DNA of 64,000 nucleotides. It comes from Pogostemon cablin (taxonomy: Eukaryota; Streptophyta; Magnoliopsida; Lamiales; Lamiaceae). The stretch lies in assembly GCA_023678885.1 (NCBI GenBank), contig CM043005.1, forward strand, positions 4,764,314 through 4,828,313, written 5' to 3'. The number at the start of each line of letters is the position of its first letter. Position 1 is the first letter of the stretch. Positions 11,256 through 22,729 of this stretch are shown here, one piece after another. The position numbers and the translations under genes are program-made. Under the pieces are notes generated by a model. That model saw only the letters and a program-made list of their open reading frames with translations, ran no database searches and was not told the origin of the DNA.

Positions 11256-11957
11256 AGCCACCGCCACCTGCTGCAGTTGTCGGAGCTCCACGAGAACGAC
11301 AAAGCGGTATACTCCAACTGTGAAGTAGACATTGTAGGGTCGGCCTACATTTGCACCAAACCCTAATGCACCTTCCTCCTCCACGATCTCTACTCCGACC
11401 TTCCCTGCCACGTCCGTGACCACTCCCACCGCAAGCACCCTCTGCGGCTCCTCTCTTCGCCGCTGTATAGCGACGGAGAGTTCACGTGCGACGCGTGTGG
11501 CCGCTCGGGGCATGGATTCACCTACCACTGTGGGACCTGCAAGTTCGATCTTCACGTGGAGTATGCTTCGCTGCCTGAAATGGAGAATCACAAAGATCAT
11601 CGACATCCTTTGAATCTCTGTGGGCGGCGATGCGGTACCTGGATGGTCTTGAGCGATGTGGTACCAGAGACAAGAATCGAAGGATCTGAGGGACAAGAAT
11701 CGAAGGATCTGAGGGACGGGGTGTACCTGGGTTCTGAGCGATGCTGTACTAGAAAGAGAATCGAAGGATGCGTCGGTGAGGATGATCTGAGGGAACATGG
11801 TGGCGGAGGTGATTTTTCCAGTGAAACTGATGCCTCTGCCGTGCGATCGAGAAACTCCATGCAGCGCCTCCGACCACCACTCTTAGGCGGAGATGTTGAG
11901 CCGGGGAATGGCGGCGGCAGTGTTGACGAGCTGCTGCACCTTCTCGTCGAGTGTTAG
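11256..11957 (+). pseudogene. DC1 (Cys/His-rich C1) domain protein fragment
   Basis: The frame containing TAC at 11310 reads a plant DC1 signature: SELHENDKAVYSNCEV, then GSAYICTK. An in-frame TAA follows at 11364-11366, then CTFLLHDL, HRKHPLRLL, CDACGRSGHGFTYHCGTCKF and HKDHRHPLNLCG. His and Cys pairs are in DC1 order. The region after about 11630 keeps the frame open to 11957 but turns repetitive (a duplicated RIEGSEGQ/SKDLRD stretch) and no longer resembles DC1. The stop, the loss of a start and the position inside a TIR element point to a captured, broken fragment. DC1 proteins bind zinc and often act in stress or pollen signalling; no function is expected here. Confidence 0.7.
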
Positions 11958-12389
11958 CCATGGGATGAGGTCCTTGACTCTGGCGGCGATCGGAAGGTGA
12001 GCATTGCAGGAAGGGAGAGAGTTGGTTGAGGGGTTGGATTGATCGCATGAGAATTGAACAACAATCTTGGATTTTGGAGAGAGAGAATAGAGCGATTGAG
12101 GAGAGGAGAGAGAAGGTGTCTTATTTTACAAGAATATTTAAGTATTTTCACATAATTATATTTTAAATATATAAATTATATTTTACAAGGATATCTCAAT
12201 CTTTCCCCATAGGGTTGATTGTTAGGGTATATAATAGTTTATCCTACGTGTTAATCATCCAACGATTTGTAACAGGAGTGTAACACCAAAATGTAACAGG
12301 AGATCCGAACCGATAAATTATTGGAGTGCATTTATTAAATTGGGGGTGCAAATAGCCGTCCCATATATTTAATTTACCAACTCATTACC

Positions 12390-12520
12390 CAAAATTTAGG
12401 TTTCAGGTTGAGAATTTTGGACCCCTTTAATATCTAAACCTTTTGACCTGAACCGATTAGCTTGTAAGCTAATAAGATTGGGTCACGGGCTAATCGCTCC
12501 GGCCCCTCCGTAGACTGGTA

Positions 12521-12573
<53 letters not shown>
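12390..12573. repeat. Duplicated spacer unit, copy B, ending in a TTA microsatellite
   Basis: This is the second copy of the unit at 10408-10551, with the same order of motifs (TTTAGGTTTCAGGTTGAGAA, CTAATAAGATTGG, GTAGACTGGTAG). Its ATT tract has expanded to about 42 bp of pure TTA repeats (12531-12573), which abuts a second TIR element. After that element the tract resumes (13466-13501) and leads into TATTTAATTTACCAACTTA, matching the sequence right of copy A's insertion. Confidence 0.75.
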
Positions 12574-13465
12574 GGGCAAAGGATAAATTAAGACCCTGAT
12601 TTTATTCTTGAAGATCAAATTGGCCTTCATCTTTATTTTTGTTCATTTAAGTCTCTTGTCTATTTTGATGGGTTCATCCAACCCCCTTATCTATCTTAAT
12701 GGGTTCAAATGACCCATTTATTCAAAAATTAATTGTCAAAATAATAATAATAAAATGTCTATCTCTTTAATTAATTTGGGTTAAAACTAAAACGTCAGTT
12801 CATTCCATTTTCATTTAAATAAGAAAGATCCCAAAAATGGTAGATCCCAAGCTACACTTCTACAAGACGATTGGAGGCCGATGGGGAAGGGTTGCCATTT
12901 GAGGAGGGGCCTTCGGAGTCAAAGAAGGAGAAATGAACTTGATCAACGGCGGCAGAGGGCTCTCGATGTCGTAAGTTGGGTTGTGGGTGGGAATGGAAAC
13001 TTGGTGTTGCAAATGTCGGTGAAGAGAGCTTTTACGTGAGGAACTCTCATGGATTTCTGGGTGGTCTGAGAGAGGCGGTGCGCCACCACATACGACGAGC
13101 TTGGGATGTTGAATCGAAACAGAAAGAAATAACTTTGATGTGGTTCTGCAGTCCCCATCTAGTGAGAGAATGGTGGATGTTCTTGATCGACGGCAAACCG
13201 AACGTGTGTTCATTCATGTCGACAACATTTGAGGTGGGTGAGTGGGGAAGACAACTGCTTTAGTGTAATGGGTAGGAATGAGTTTCCTTTTTAATCCTAA
13301 CTTAATTAGGAAATTAACAAAAATTAATATATTTAGATATTTAGTTTTTTTAGGAAAAGGGGTCATTTGATTAATTAAAATAGATAAGGGGCTTAAATGA
13401 ATAAAAATATAGTTAAAGGGCCAACTTGATTTATTCATCGGGATAAATTAGGGTCTAAATTGACC
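12574..13465. mobile_element. Second TIR element with internal gene-like DNA
   Basis: Inverted arms of about 150 bases: left ATAAATTAAGACCC, AAATTGGCC and TTCATTTAAG ... TTATCTATCTTAATG; right, read inward, CAATTTAGACCCTAATT, AAGTTGGCCC and ATTCATTTAAGCCCC. It lies within a TTA microsatellite, so any target duplication is masked. The core (about 12840-13265) is GC-richer, with open frames on both strands (117 aa minus at 12860-13213; 95 aa plus at 12976-13263). I recognise neither. The core may be captured gene sequence, as in the neighbouring element. Confidence 0.55.
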
Positions 13466-13501
<36 letters not shown>

Positions 13502-13503
<2 letters not shown>

Positions 13504-15691
13504 TTAATTTACCAACTTATTACCTACTCATCAACCGTCCCCTCCACTCTATCCCAGCTCTTCCTCGAATAAATTTTCATCATTCTTTTATTTTCTTCTC
13601 TTTCTCAAATTTTCTTTCACTTTAACCCAATATTTTCTCGAATAAACAATACTTAAATAAATATAGTAAAATTAATTTAATTATTACATATTTAATTAAA
13701 TAATATGTTTTAACAATATTTTCCACGTACTAATTTTAATTCCTCAAATTCTATATATAGTAATGTATGAGTTCATTTTGAATTTGGTATAATTTATAAC
13801 AAAATTAAAAATATAAATTTTTTATTGTAGAGCTCGCGAGCCCAACTCGTTTAACCCGAAACCTGTTAAAGTTATGTTAGGTTCACCTTTTAATAGTTCG
13901 TTTGCACAGACCCGATTAGCTCGAAGCCGTTAGAACTGACCTGTTTAACATCTTTAATAAAATATTATAATTTTATCTTTAATTTATAAAATATTCATTG
14001 AAATAGTTTAGGGAGGAACTCTTTTAATTATTTTAATTTTTAAGTCATTTTTTGTCAAATTTTGATCATATTTATTCAAAATTAGACAAAGAAAATTAAA
14101 ATAAAAAATTATAATAGTTAAAGAACCAAATAAGAATTTTGTGATAATTTGGCAATACTTAATTGATCAAATTTGATAAATTGACTGGAAAAAATTATAA
14201 TTTCTGACATTATATTAAAACTCTCACAATATCATAAAAAATGTATGTTTGTGATTAATTATATTATTATTTTAATGTACTATTTATCATAATTTAGAAA
14301 AAAAACATATTCTTAACTACCAATAATCATATTTCACATATATAACAGTCATTGATTTAATATGTCGTCTCACAAATCATCTCATATAAACACTTTTTCA
14401 CAAGAAATTTTGTCTATACACAAAATTAATTCATCAATTTTTTAGGATTAAAAACAATTGAAATTAATGCGGAAAAAAATACTATCAATATAGATAGAGT
14501 TTTTTATTTAAAATTAATTTATTTATATTTTATTTATATATTATAATTGTTTTTGTATAGAGTGAGTGATAAAATAGAAGAAAATGTATGATGCTTAAAA
14601 TTAATTAATATATTTATGAAGAGGAGTGAGAAGGTGAGATAAGAGGAACAGAAGGTGATATATATATATATATATCTGATGCTTAAAATTAATATATTTA
14701 TTAAAAAAAGTCCGATTTTAAATGGGCTGAAAAATACATCTCTCTTAATGACTAGGTCAGCACTAATGGTGGTCCATTATAGCGTTTTTCCATAACCTTT
14801 GAAATTTTGGGTAGGAAATTATCAAGTTCCATTCCCAACAAACAGAAAAACGAGAAGAAACGTAGACACAAAATCCAAATAGAACAGCTTATCCAGAGAA
14901 TATATCATTAGAAAATACTAGCACATACTTCATATACCATTGCAGAGAACCTCGTAATACAGATAAGAATTGCCTAAAAGAAGGAAGCACAAAATTTCAA
15001 ACTGATAAGTACATTGCCTCAATAAGAAAACCATCTACAAATCTATTACCTATTTCAGAATAGCATTAAGGAAAAGATTTCGATAGTGGTAGTGTTTATA
15101 ACTATTCAATTTCAATATCAGCCACTAAGGTCTTCAACTTCACTGGAAATTTGCTTTTATTAAGATCTTACTACTTCAATTGCTTCTTTAAAGTGAGCGA
15201 GTGTTATATGGTAAGAATGCCAGAACTTGGTTATTCATTTTTGTTTTTTTGTTAGAAAATGTCCCCTCGATAAATCTTCATGGAAGGATATACTTAACAA
15301 AGCAGGAGTAACATCATGCTGCACATTAAACAAACTTTTGATAGTATCATTTTATCTACTAATGTGCAAGATTTTCGGTACTAATCATAACGAAGCAATT
15401 CGTTGAGAGAATAACACTTATTATCAATTGATGAATCCCCAAGGAAAGAACACGAGTAAACAGAAGAGTAATCATCGTTTTGAAGATCTCATTTAGAATT
15501 CTTATTTTTGAGCCACCAAATGATGGAAAGTTGAACACCTATGATTACCACTCTTCCCAAACTTGGGTATTCATTGTTAAAATGTTAAGCATATCCTAAT
15601 AGCACAAATCCAGTCAGCTATTGTTTCTCATTCATATGATATGATCCTTGTGGGCAGTAGTGGCTCACAAGTGGGTTGAATTATTTAAGCG
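13502..15691. other. AT-rich intergenic stretch, no gene recognised
   Basis: About 13502-14750 is very AT-rich with a TA run near 14660-14672. Between 13975 and 14240 lies a fold-back repeat (GTCAAATTTTGATCATAT ... ATAATAGTTAAAGAACC) also seen at about 51730-52130. About 14840-15690 is less AT-rich and might be the untranslated end of a lost gene, but no reading frame, splice pattern or domain could be supported. Confidence 0.5.
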
Positions 15692-15696
15692 ACAAC

Positions 15697-16372
15697 TGTT
15701 GAAGAATGGTGTGTAAATCTTGATCCATCTTGTGAGCATGAGGTGTTGCTGTGAAGCTAAGGGTCTGAAGAACTTAATGGACGTAATGCATGAGTTATAC
15801 ACGTGATATTAAGTCAGTTTGATCAGCTGCAAGTCAACATGTCAGTTTGTGATCACATGTGAATGGATGGATCAGATTTGTTTGTTAGCTATGAGCTGTT
15901 ACTTGGTTAGTTGTGAGCATGTGATCTTTTCAGTTGGATGGCCAGTAAGCACGTGAGGTGTGATCATTCATTGGTGCATGTGGTAGTAAGTTATGTGGAG
16001 GGAATCAACATAAAAGGCTCACACACTAAGAATGGTAGATAGAGAGCTACATTCATTTTTCTTCATCTGCTATTTTTGCAGCTGGTTATTGAGCAATCTT
16101 AAAAGCTCATTGAATCAGTTCTTCATCCTGTGTATTCATCAATCAATAAGAGAATTTTCTTTCCTCACAGTGGATGTAGATCTTTAAGATCGGACCACTA
16201 TAATCCTCTTGAGTATTCTCATTTTCTCAACTTGTTTTACTATTTCATTGAGTGAATGTGTATGTTAATCAAATCTACAACCGTAAGAGAGTTGAGTGTA
16301 ATCTTCTTGTGTGTTTGAGTGATCTGTGAGATACAATCTTGAGGTATCAAGAGAGTTGCTTCAATCACAACA
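15697..16372 (+). repeat. Copia 5' LTR
   Basis: 676 bp, starting TGTTGAAGAATGG and ending TCAATCACAACA. It supplies promoter and polyadenylation functions in an intact element. AATCAATAAGAGAATTTTC near 16140 looks like the R-region polyadenylation area. Confidence 0.9.
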
Positions 16373-16394
16373 AGTGGTGCCGTCTGTGGAAAGC

Positions 16395-17324
16395 CAAGAA
16401 GCTAAATCCAAGAAGATAAGCACTGCCAGATTTGATATAGAGAAGCTTACTGAGAAGACAGATTTTGCCCTCTGGAAATTGAAGATGAGGGCCATCTTGA
16501 CTCAGCAAGGATTCATTGATGCATTATTGCCACCTCCACCAACCAAGATAGAGATCCTCAGAGATCCCCAAGCAGCTGGAATGCAAGTGAGGGGATAGAT
16601 TGAACATGAGGTAATCCGAAAAGCTCACTCTACCATTATCTTGTGTTTAGGGGATAAGGCTTTAAGGGAAGTAGCTAGGGAGACTACTGCAGTTGGAGTT
16701 TGGGAAAAGTTAGAATCTATGTTTATGGTCAAGACTTTGGCAAATCGACTTCATATTAGGCAGAAATTGAATGCATATAAAATGACTGATGAAAAGCCTA
16801 TTTTGAATCAAGTTGATGAGTTTATTAAGATCATGGATGATTTTGAAAGTGTTGATGCAAAATTAACAAAAGAAGGGAAAGTCCTTATGTTGATTACAAC
16901 ACTTCCAAGATCTTTTCAAAGTTTTAAAGATACCTTGTTATATGGAAATTTGAGCACCATCAAGTTTGATGCTGTATTACTTGCACTCAAGTCAAGAGAA
17001 TTGCATCTTATGTCTGATGGTGTTCAAAGCTCAAATGGAGAAGGGCTGGTTGTCAAGAAGAATAATCAAGTCAAGCAAAATAATAAGAAGAAAAAGAATT
17101 CTGAAGGAAATAAGCAGGACAAGAAAGGAGGAGAGCATGCTAAAGAAGGTGAAGTGAGAAAGTGCTATCACTGCAATCAACCAGGTCATGTGAGAAGGAA
17201 CTATTACAAGTGGAAAGCTAACAAGGGAAAGGCACTGACAAAGGGGAAGAAGCTGATCAACAACATCAAGCAAACCAAACTGCTCCAGCACAACAAGATG
17301 CTACAAATTTTGTTGAAGTATTAA
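16395..17324 (+). pseudogene. Copia gag remnant (UBN2-like plus zinc knuckle)
   Basis: The frame contains FALWKLKMRAILTQQG and VWEKLESMFMVKTLANRL, typical of copia gag (UBN2 family), and then a Lys-rich linker. Gag packages the element RNA into virus-like particles. There is a premature TAG at 16596-16598. The zinc knuckle CYHCNQPGHVRRNY has Tyr in place of the last Cys, so zinc binding should be lost. The frame ends at 17324, and pol continues in another frame. Confidence 0.85.
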
Positions 17325-20300
17325 CAGTAACTGCATCTGAGACTCCATCTGAGTGGGTGACTGATTCTGTGTGCACCTTTCACATGACTCCTGTCAAGCA
17401 TTGGCTGATTGGTTTCAAGCATCAGAATGGTGGCACTGTAATTCTTGGAAATAATCAGACATGTAAGATTATGGGAATATGATCTATCAAGCTTGAAATG
17501 TCTGATGGAATAGTAAGAATGCTCCATGATGTAAGGTATGTTCCTGATCTAGGGAGAAATTTAATCTCTCTTGGTAATCTTGATTCCATGGGATATAGTT
17601 TTCAGTCAACAGATGGTCTTCTCACTGTTACAAAAGGAAATGATGTGTTCTTGAAATGTATAAGGAGACATGATCTATATTTTCTGTGTGGTAGTACTGT
17701 CACTGCACAAGCATGTACCACTAGTAAAATAGATAACTCTATCCTATGGCATGGAAGATTAGGTCATATCAGTGAGAGGGGGCTGCAAGAGTTAGCTAAA
17801 CAGAACCTATTGTGTGGCCATACTTCCATTAATTTGAATCAGTGTGAGCATTATATGATAGGAAAGGCAAAGAGATTAAAATTTGCTATTGGAGAACATA
17901 ATTCCTCATATGTGTTGGATTATGTCCATTCTGACCTGTGGGGACCTGCCAAGCACATTACAAAGGAGGTGGAAAGTACTTCATCTCCTTTATAGATGAT
18001 TACTCAAGAAAGGTGTGGATTTATATATTGAAATCCAAGGATGAAGCTTTCAGTACTAAGTTCAAAGAATGGCTGTTTGAGGTTGAAAATCAAACAAACA
18101 AGTAACTGAAGTACTTAAGGACTGACAATGATTTGGAATATTTGTCAGATGAGTTTAATCAGTTTTGTAAGGATAGAGGAATTAAAAGACATAGGACTGT
18201 TCCATCAACTCCTCAGCAAAATGGAACAGCTGAAAGGATGAATCAAACACTCTTGGAAAGAGTAAGGTGTATGATTAGCAGTGCAGGGTTTTCCAAAAGT
18301 TTTTGGGGTGAATTGATAGTCACAGCAGCCTATCTTATTAATAGGAGCCCTTCCACACCACTGAAGTTTAAAACACCAGAAGAGGTTTGGAAAGGGAAAC
18401 CAGCAGATTATAGTAAACTAAGGGTAATAGGATGCCTTGCTTATGCTCATATAAAGCAAGAAAAGTTGGAACCAAGAGATTTGAAATGCATCTTGATTGA
18501 CTATCCACCTGGAGTTAAGGGATATAAGCTATGGTGTCCTGAGAATCATAAAATTCTAATAAGTAGGGATGTCACTTTTGATGAAGAAAGGATGCCACTA
18601 CTAGAGAAGATCAAAGCTGTAGAAGGTCCTGATCAGGGTGTTGAGCCTCAGGTGGAGCCATACAAGTCAGGAAGTAGTAATGACAATAATAAAGAAGGGG
18701 AAAACACATATTATCTTGCTAGAAATAGGCAAAAAAGGGAGATAATACCACCTGCAAGATACATCCAAGCTGATCTTGTTTCCTATGCCTTGTATACTGC
18801 CTCTGAAATTGAATCTCTTGAACCTAGGAATTACAAGGAAGCTATAACTAGTGTTGATAGTGATCAGTGGATAATAGCCATACAAGAAGAGCTCTTATCC
18901 CTGGATAAGAATCACACATGGGATATAGTTGAGAAGCCAAAACAACATAAATTAGTAAGTTGTAAATGAATTTTCAAAAGAAATCATCTACAGTTGAAGG
19001 GGGAAAACCTAGATTCATGGCAAGATTAGTAGTAAGAGATTTTCACAGAAGGAAGGGATTGACTACAATGAGATCTTCTCACCTGTAGTCAAACATTGTT
19101 CTATAAGGATCATTCTCTCATTAGTTACACAATTGAATCTTGAGCTTCATCAAATGGATGTTACAACAGCTTTTTTACATGGGGAGTTAGAAGAGCAAAT
19201 ATACATGACTATACCAGAAGGCATTGAACTTCAGAACTCAAGTTCCAAAGCTTGTCTGCTTAAAAGATCACTCTATGGCCTTAAGCAAAGTCCAAGACAA
19301 TGGTACTTGAGATTTGATGAATATATAGTCAAGTGTGGATTTCAGATAAGCTCATATGACATCTGTGTATACTACATGGATGAAGGTGGTCTATTTACAT
19401 ACCTTTTATTGTATGTTGATAATATGTTATTAGCTAGTCATACAATAGATGGTATTCTGAAAGTGAAAAGGATGTTGGAAGCTGAATTTGACATGAAGGA
19501 TCTTGGGGAAGCCAAGGTGATCCTTGGGATGCCAATTGATAGAAACAGGATCAGTGGGACTTTAATGCTCAGCCAAGAAATGATGTTGGAAGCTGAATTT
19601 GACATGAAGGATCTTGGGGAAGCCAAGGTGATCCTTGGGATGTCAATTGATAGAAACATGATTAGTGGGACTTTAATGCTCAGCCAAGAAAAGATATATA
19701 TGGATTAGTGTAAGGCAGTCACTACTCTATTTAAACAAGGTGTAAAGCTGACTTTACAGCAGGGCTCATAGTCTACAAAAGAAGTTGTTGAAATGGACAA
19801 GACTCCCTATGCTAGTGCAGTAGGAAGTTTAATGTATTGCATGGTCTGCTGTAGGCCAGACATGACTTTTACACTAAGTTTTTTGAATAGGTTCATGGGA
19901 TCTCCTGGTAAACCGCATTGGGAAGCAGCAAAATGGGCCATGAAGTATATAAAAGGTGCTGTCAGTAAGGGATTAAAGTTTCAGAAAAACAACCAAGACA
20001 GTGAAATGCTTTGTGGTTATATTAATGCAGATTTTGCTTCAAATATGGATACTAGGAAATCATTAACAGGTTACATATTCACTCTTTATGGGACTGCCAT
20101 AAGTTGGAAGGCCAGCCATCAATCCATTGTAGCACTGTCCACAACTGAAGCTGAATTTGTTGCATTGACTGAAGCTATTAAGGAAGGTATATGGATTAGT
20201 GGTATGCTGGAAGAGCTTGGTGTAAAGCAAGGACTAGTGAAGGTGTTCTGTGATAATCAAAGTGCCATTTATTTGGCAAAACACCAGGGTTATCATGAGA

Positions 20301-20464
20301 GAACAAAACACATTGATATCAAAATATATTTTGTTAGGGATCTTGTTGAAAGTGGAGCTGTGAAGGTATACAAGATTGACACTTCTATAAATCCTGCTGA
20401 TTGTCTAACTAAAGTCTTGCCTAGTTCAAAATTTGAACTAAGCTTAGGCTTAGTTGGAATGTAA
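17325..20464 (+). pseudogene. Copia pol remnant (protease, integrase, reverse transcriptase, RNase H)
   Basis: In order: protease VTDSVCTFHMTP (catalytic D-S-G now D-S-V); a stop at about 17480; integrase zinc region WHGRLGHI ... CEHYMIGK (second Cys is Tyr); integrase core LRTDNDLEY and TPQQNGTAERMNQTLLERVR; reverse transcriptase QMDVTTAFLHGELEEQIYM and LLLYVDNMLLAS (YVDD is YVDN); RNase H STTEAEFVALTEA, with KHIDIKIYFVRDLV near the end. A frameshift lies near 17970, with more stops near 18100, 18970 and 19706. A 111-bp piece of the RT region is tandemly doubled (from 19472 and from 19583). The protein cannot be active. Confidence 0.9.
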
Positions 20465-20558
20465 ATTGAAGAATGAAGTACTGCTCAATAAGAGCAGTAA
20501 GGAGAGGGGAAGCATAGCAGTCTTGTTTGAAGATGGACACATGATTTAAGGTGGAGTA

Positions 20559-21234
20559 TGTTGAAGAATGGTGTGTAAATCTTGATCCATCTTGTGAGCA
20601 TAAGGTGTTGCTGTGAAGCTAAGGGTCTCAAGAACTTAATTGATGTGATGCATGAGTTATACACGTGATATTAAGTCAGTTTGATCAGCTGCAAGTCAAC
20701 ATGTCAGTTTGTGATCAGATGTGAATGGATGGATCAGATTTGTTTGTTAGCTATGAGCTGTTACTTGGTTAGTTGTGAGCATGTGATCTTTTCAGTTGGA
20801 TGGCTAGTAAGCACGTGAGGTGTGATCATTCATTGGTGCACGTGGCATTCAGCTATGTGGAGGGAATCAACATAAAAGATTCACACACTAACCATGGTAG
20901 ATAGAGAGTTACATTCATTTTTCTTTATCTGCTAGTTTTGCAGCTGGTTATTGAGCAATCCTAAAAGCTCATTGAATCAGTTCTTCATCCTGTGTATTCA
21001 TCAATCAATAAGAGAGTTTTCTTTCCTCACAGTGGATGTAGATCTTTAAGATCGAACCACTATAATCCTCTTGAGTATTCCCCTTTTCTCAACTTGTTTT
21101 ACTGTTTCATTGAGTGAGTGTGTGCGTTAATCAAATCTATAACCGTAAGAGAGTTGAGTGTAATCTTCTTGTGCGTTTGAGTGATCTGTGAGATACAATC
21201 TTGAGGTATCAAGAGAGTTGCTTCAATCACAACA
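20559..21234 (+). repeat. Copia 3' LTR
   Basis: 676 bp, the same length as the 5' LTR, and flanked by the target duplication ACAAC at 21235-21239. Confidence 0.9.
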
Positions 21235-21239
21235 ACAAC

Positions 21240-21368
21240 ATAGTGCATTCATAAGTGAAGACAACACGAGTTGGAGAAACATACCTCAAATCAATCCTGT
21301 CTTCAGAACAACTTTGGGATAATGGATGGAGTAGTTCACTGCACTTATTGGACAACACAACGTTATCA
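21240..21368. other. Short spacer between the copia element and duplication copy 2
   Basis: It continues the sequence interrupted by the copia insertion. No gene or repeat is recognised. Confidence 0.4.
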
Positions 21369-21503
21369 ATATATTAAAAGTGAATAGTAAGCTAACTTTA
21401 TAATTAATATGAGTATTAAAGAATGAAGGACACAGAAGGACCAAATTAAAATTAAAAAAAACATGAAGTGCCCCTTTTAATCCACATAGTGTGTTTCTTC
21501 ATC

Positions 21504-21787
21504 GGATAAATATCAATTTTAGTCCTCTAGGATAGGCGAAATCCAATTTCAGTCCTAAGGATTGGTAATTTCTTAAAAGTGATCCTTTGGTATCCGAAAT
21601 TGATCATTTTAGTCCACTTTTGGTCCTTGTTGTCCACTTTTGGTCCCTTTTTCGGTAACTTTAAGGACCAAAAGTGGACTAAGAGGACCAATTTCGGACA
21701 CCAGAGGATCACTTTTGAGAAATTACCAATCTTTAAGACTAAAATTGGATTATGCCTATCCTAGAGGACCAAAATTGATATTTTCCC
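21504..21787. mobile_element. Mutator-like palindromic MITE with 10-bp target duplication
   Basis: 284 bp, flanked by TTTCTTCATC (21494-21503 and 21788-21797). The ends are inverted: ATATCAATTTTAGTCCTC on the left and ATATCAATTTTGGTCCTC read inward from the right. Pairing extends almost to the centre (CACTTTTGGTCC ... GGACCAAAAGTG). Copy 1 near 6165-6175 has the uninterrupted site CTCTTCATCC, a natural empty site. There is no coding capacity. Confidence 0.85.
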
Positions 21788-21797
21788 TTTCTTCATC

Positions 21798-22729
21798 ATT
21801 CTAAGCCTGATTACAGAAAAGAGATAAAGCATGTTAAAGGTTAAAATAGAAATAAAACTACATATATATTTCTAATTTTCATACAACTAAAAAGGATCTC
21901 GTAATGCATACTGGGTTTGACAAAGATTGATGCAGAACTTTTGATGCGTAATCCTATTTAAATAGCTATGGTTATTTATGATTAGAAATAAAATGTAGTC
22001 ATTAACGTCTGATTGAATAAATATTGTAACATCCTAAATTTTTAAGTTGAATCTAAACTTTGCTTGATCCAAATTCCGAAATGAGAATCAGTAATTAATG
22101 AGGGTAAAAGGAATGAGAATGAAGGTGATTGAAGGGGGGTGGAGTGGAGTATTCAAAATTGCTCAATGGAAATGATTGAGGAATTATGATTCTTATTACC
22201 TCATACCAAGTATAAGGGATGAGAATCAATATCCTCTCATTGGCATTACCCCTCCCAATAATCTAATAAATTGCAGAAGCATAAGACTAATCTAAAATTT
22301 AACAATCATTTAGGATAAATGCTTAAGAAGTCATGATAATAAACAATCATTTAGGATAAATTCTCAAGGAGTCATGATAATAAACCTAAATAAGTTTGTT
22401 TGGTTCATGCAAATAAATGATATCAGAACTTATCATCTAAACCTTATTTCCACCTTTTTCGGTATCGTCACCTCCTTCTTTAATCTGAAATGAACATTAA
22501 ATTGAGAAGGAACGTTTAAAATTCAGTGAAGAAAACTCATACACAAACTTAAATACAAAATAAACAATTCAATTATTTCACGATAATTGGGTATTACAGA
22601 GCCTCTATGAAGAAAGTTTGGTAGACTATTTAGATTAAGTAGTAATAAAGAGGGGAAGGTGGGTGATATGGGTGCTATGAGTGATGTGGGGTAATAGTGG
22701 AAATTGATGTAGAAAAGGGAATTGAGAGG
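21798..22729. other. Mixed spacer: duplication remnant, then repeat-like DNA
   Basis: To about 22020 it matches copy 1. From about 22024 a different AT-rich sequence begins, with an inverted GAATGAGAATGA / GGATGAGAATCA theme. An imperfect 42-bp tandem repeat (AACAATCATTTAGGATAAAT) lies at about 22301-22383. No gene was recognised up to the gypsy element. Confidence 0.5.

Larger units (their letters stand above)
10552..12363. mobile_element. Mutator-like TIR element carrying a DC1 gene fragment (Pack-MULE type)
   Basis: The 1812-bp element has a perfect 9-bp flanking duplication, TATATTTAA (10543-10551 and 12364-12372), the size typical of Mutator-like elements. The ends are inverted: GGAAACGGTTATTTGCACC on the left and GGGACGGCTATTTGCACCC read inward from the right. 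Homology continues for some 45 bases with matches such as ATTTACTAAATG / ATTTAATAAATG. It contains no transposase, but holds a Stowaway MITE (10665-10906) and a GC-richer gene fragment (11256-11957). It is therefore a non-autonomous gene-carrying element. Confidence 0.75.
15697..21234 (+). mobile_element. Ty1/copia LTR retrotransposon, full-length but inactivated
   Basis: The 5538-bp element has two 676-bp LTRs (TGTTG...CAACA) and a perfect 5-bp target duplication, ACAAC (15692-15696 and 21235-21239). Directly after the 5' LTR comes TGGTGCCGTCTGTGG, the likely primer-binding site. A purine tract, AAGGTGGAGTA, precedes the 3' LTR. Gag, protease, integrase, reverse transcriptase and RNase H follow in copia order, and all are damaged. 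About 30 differences between the LTRs by eye (roughly 4-5%) imply an insertion that is not recent. Confidence 0.92.

Noticed and set aside
11157..11798. 213-aa minus-strand frame opposite the DC1 fragment
   Set aside because: The plus strand shows real DC1 motifs. The minus frame has no recognisable domain and is a shadow of GC-rich coding DNA.
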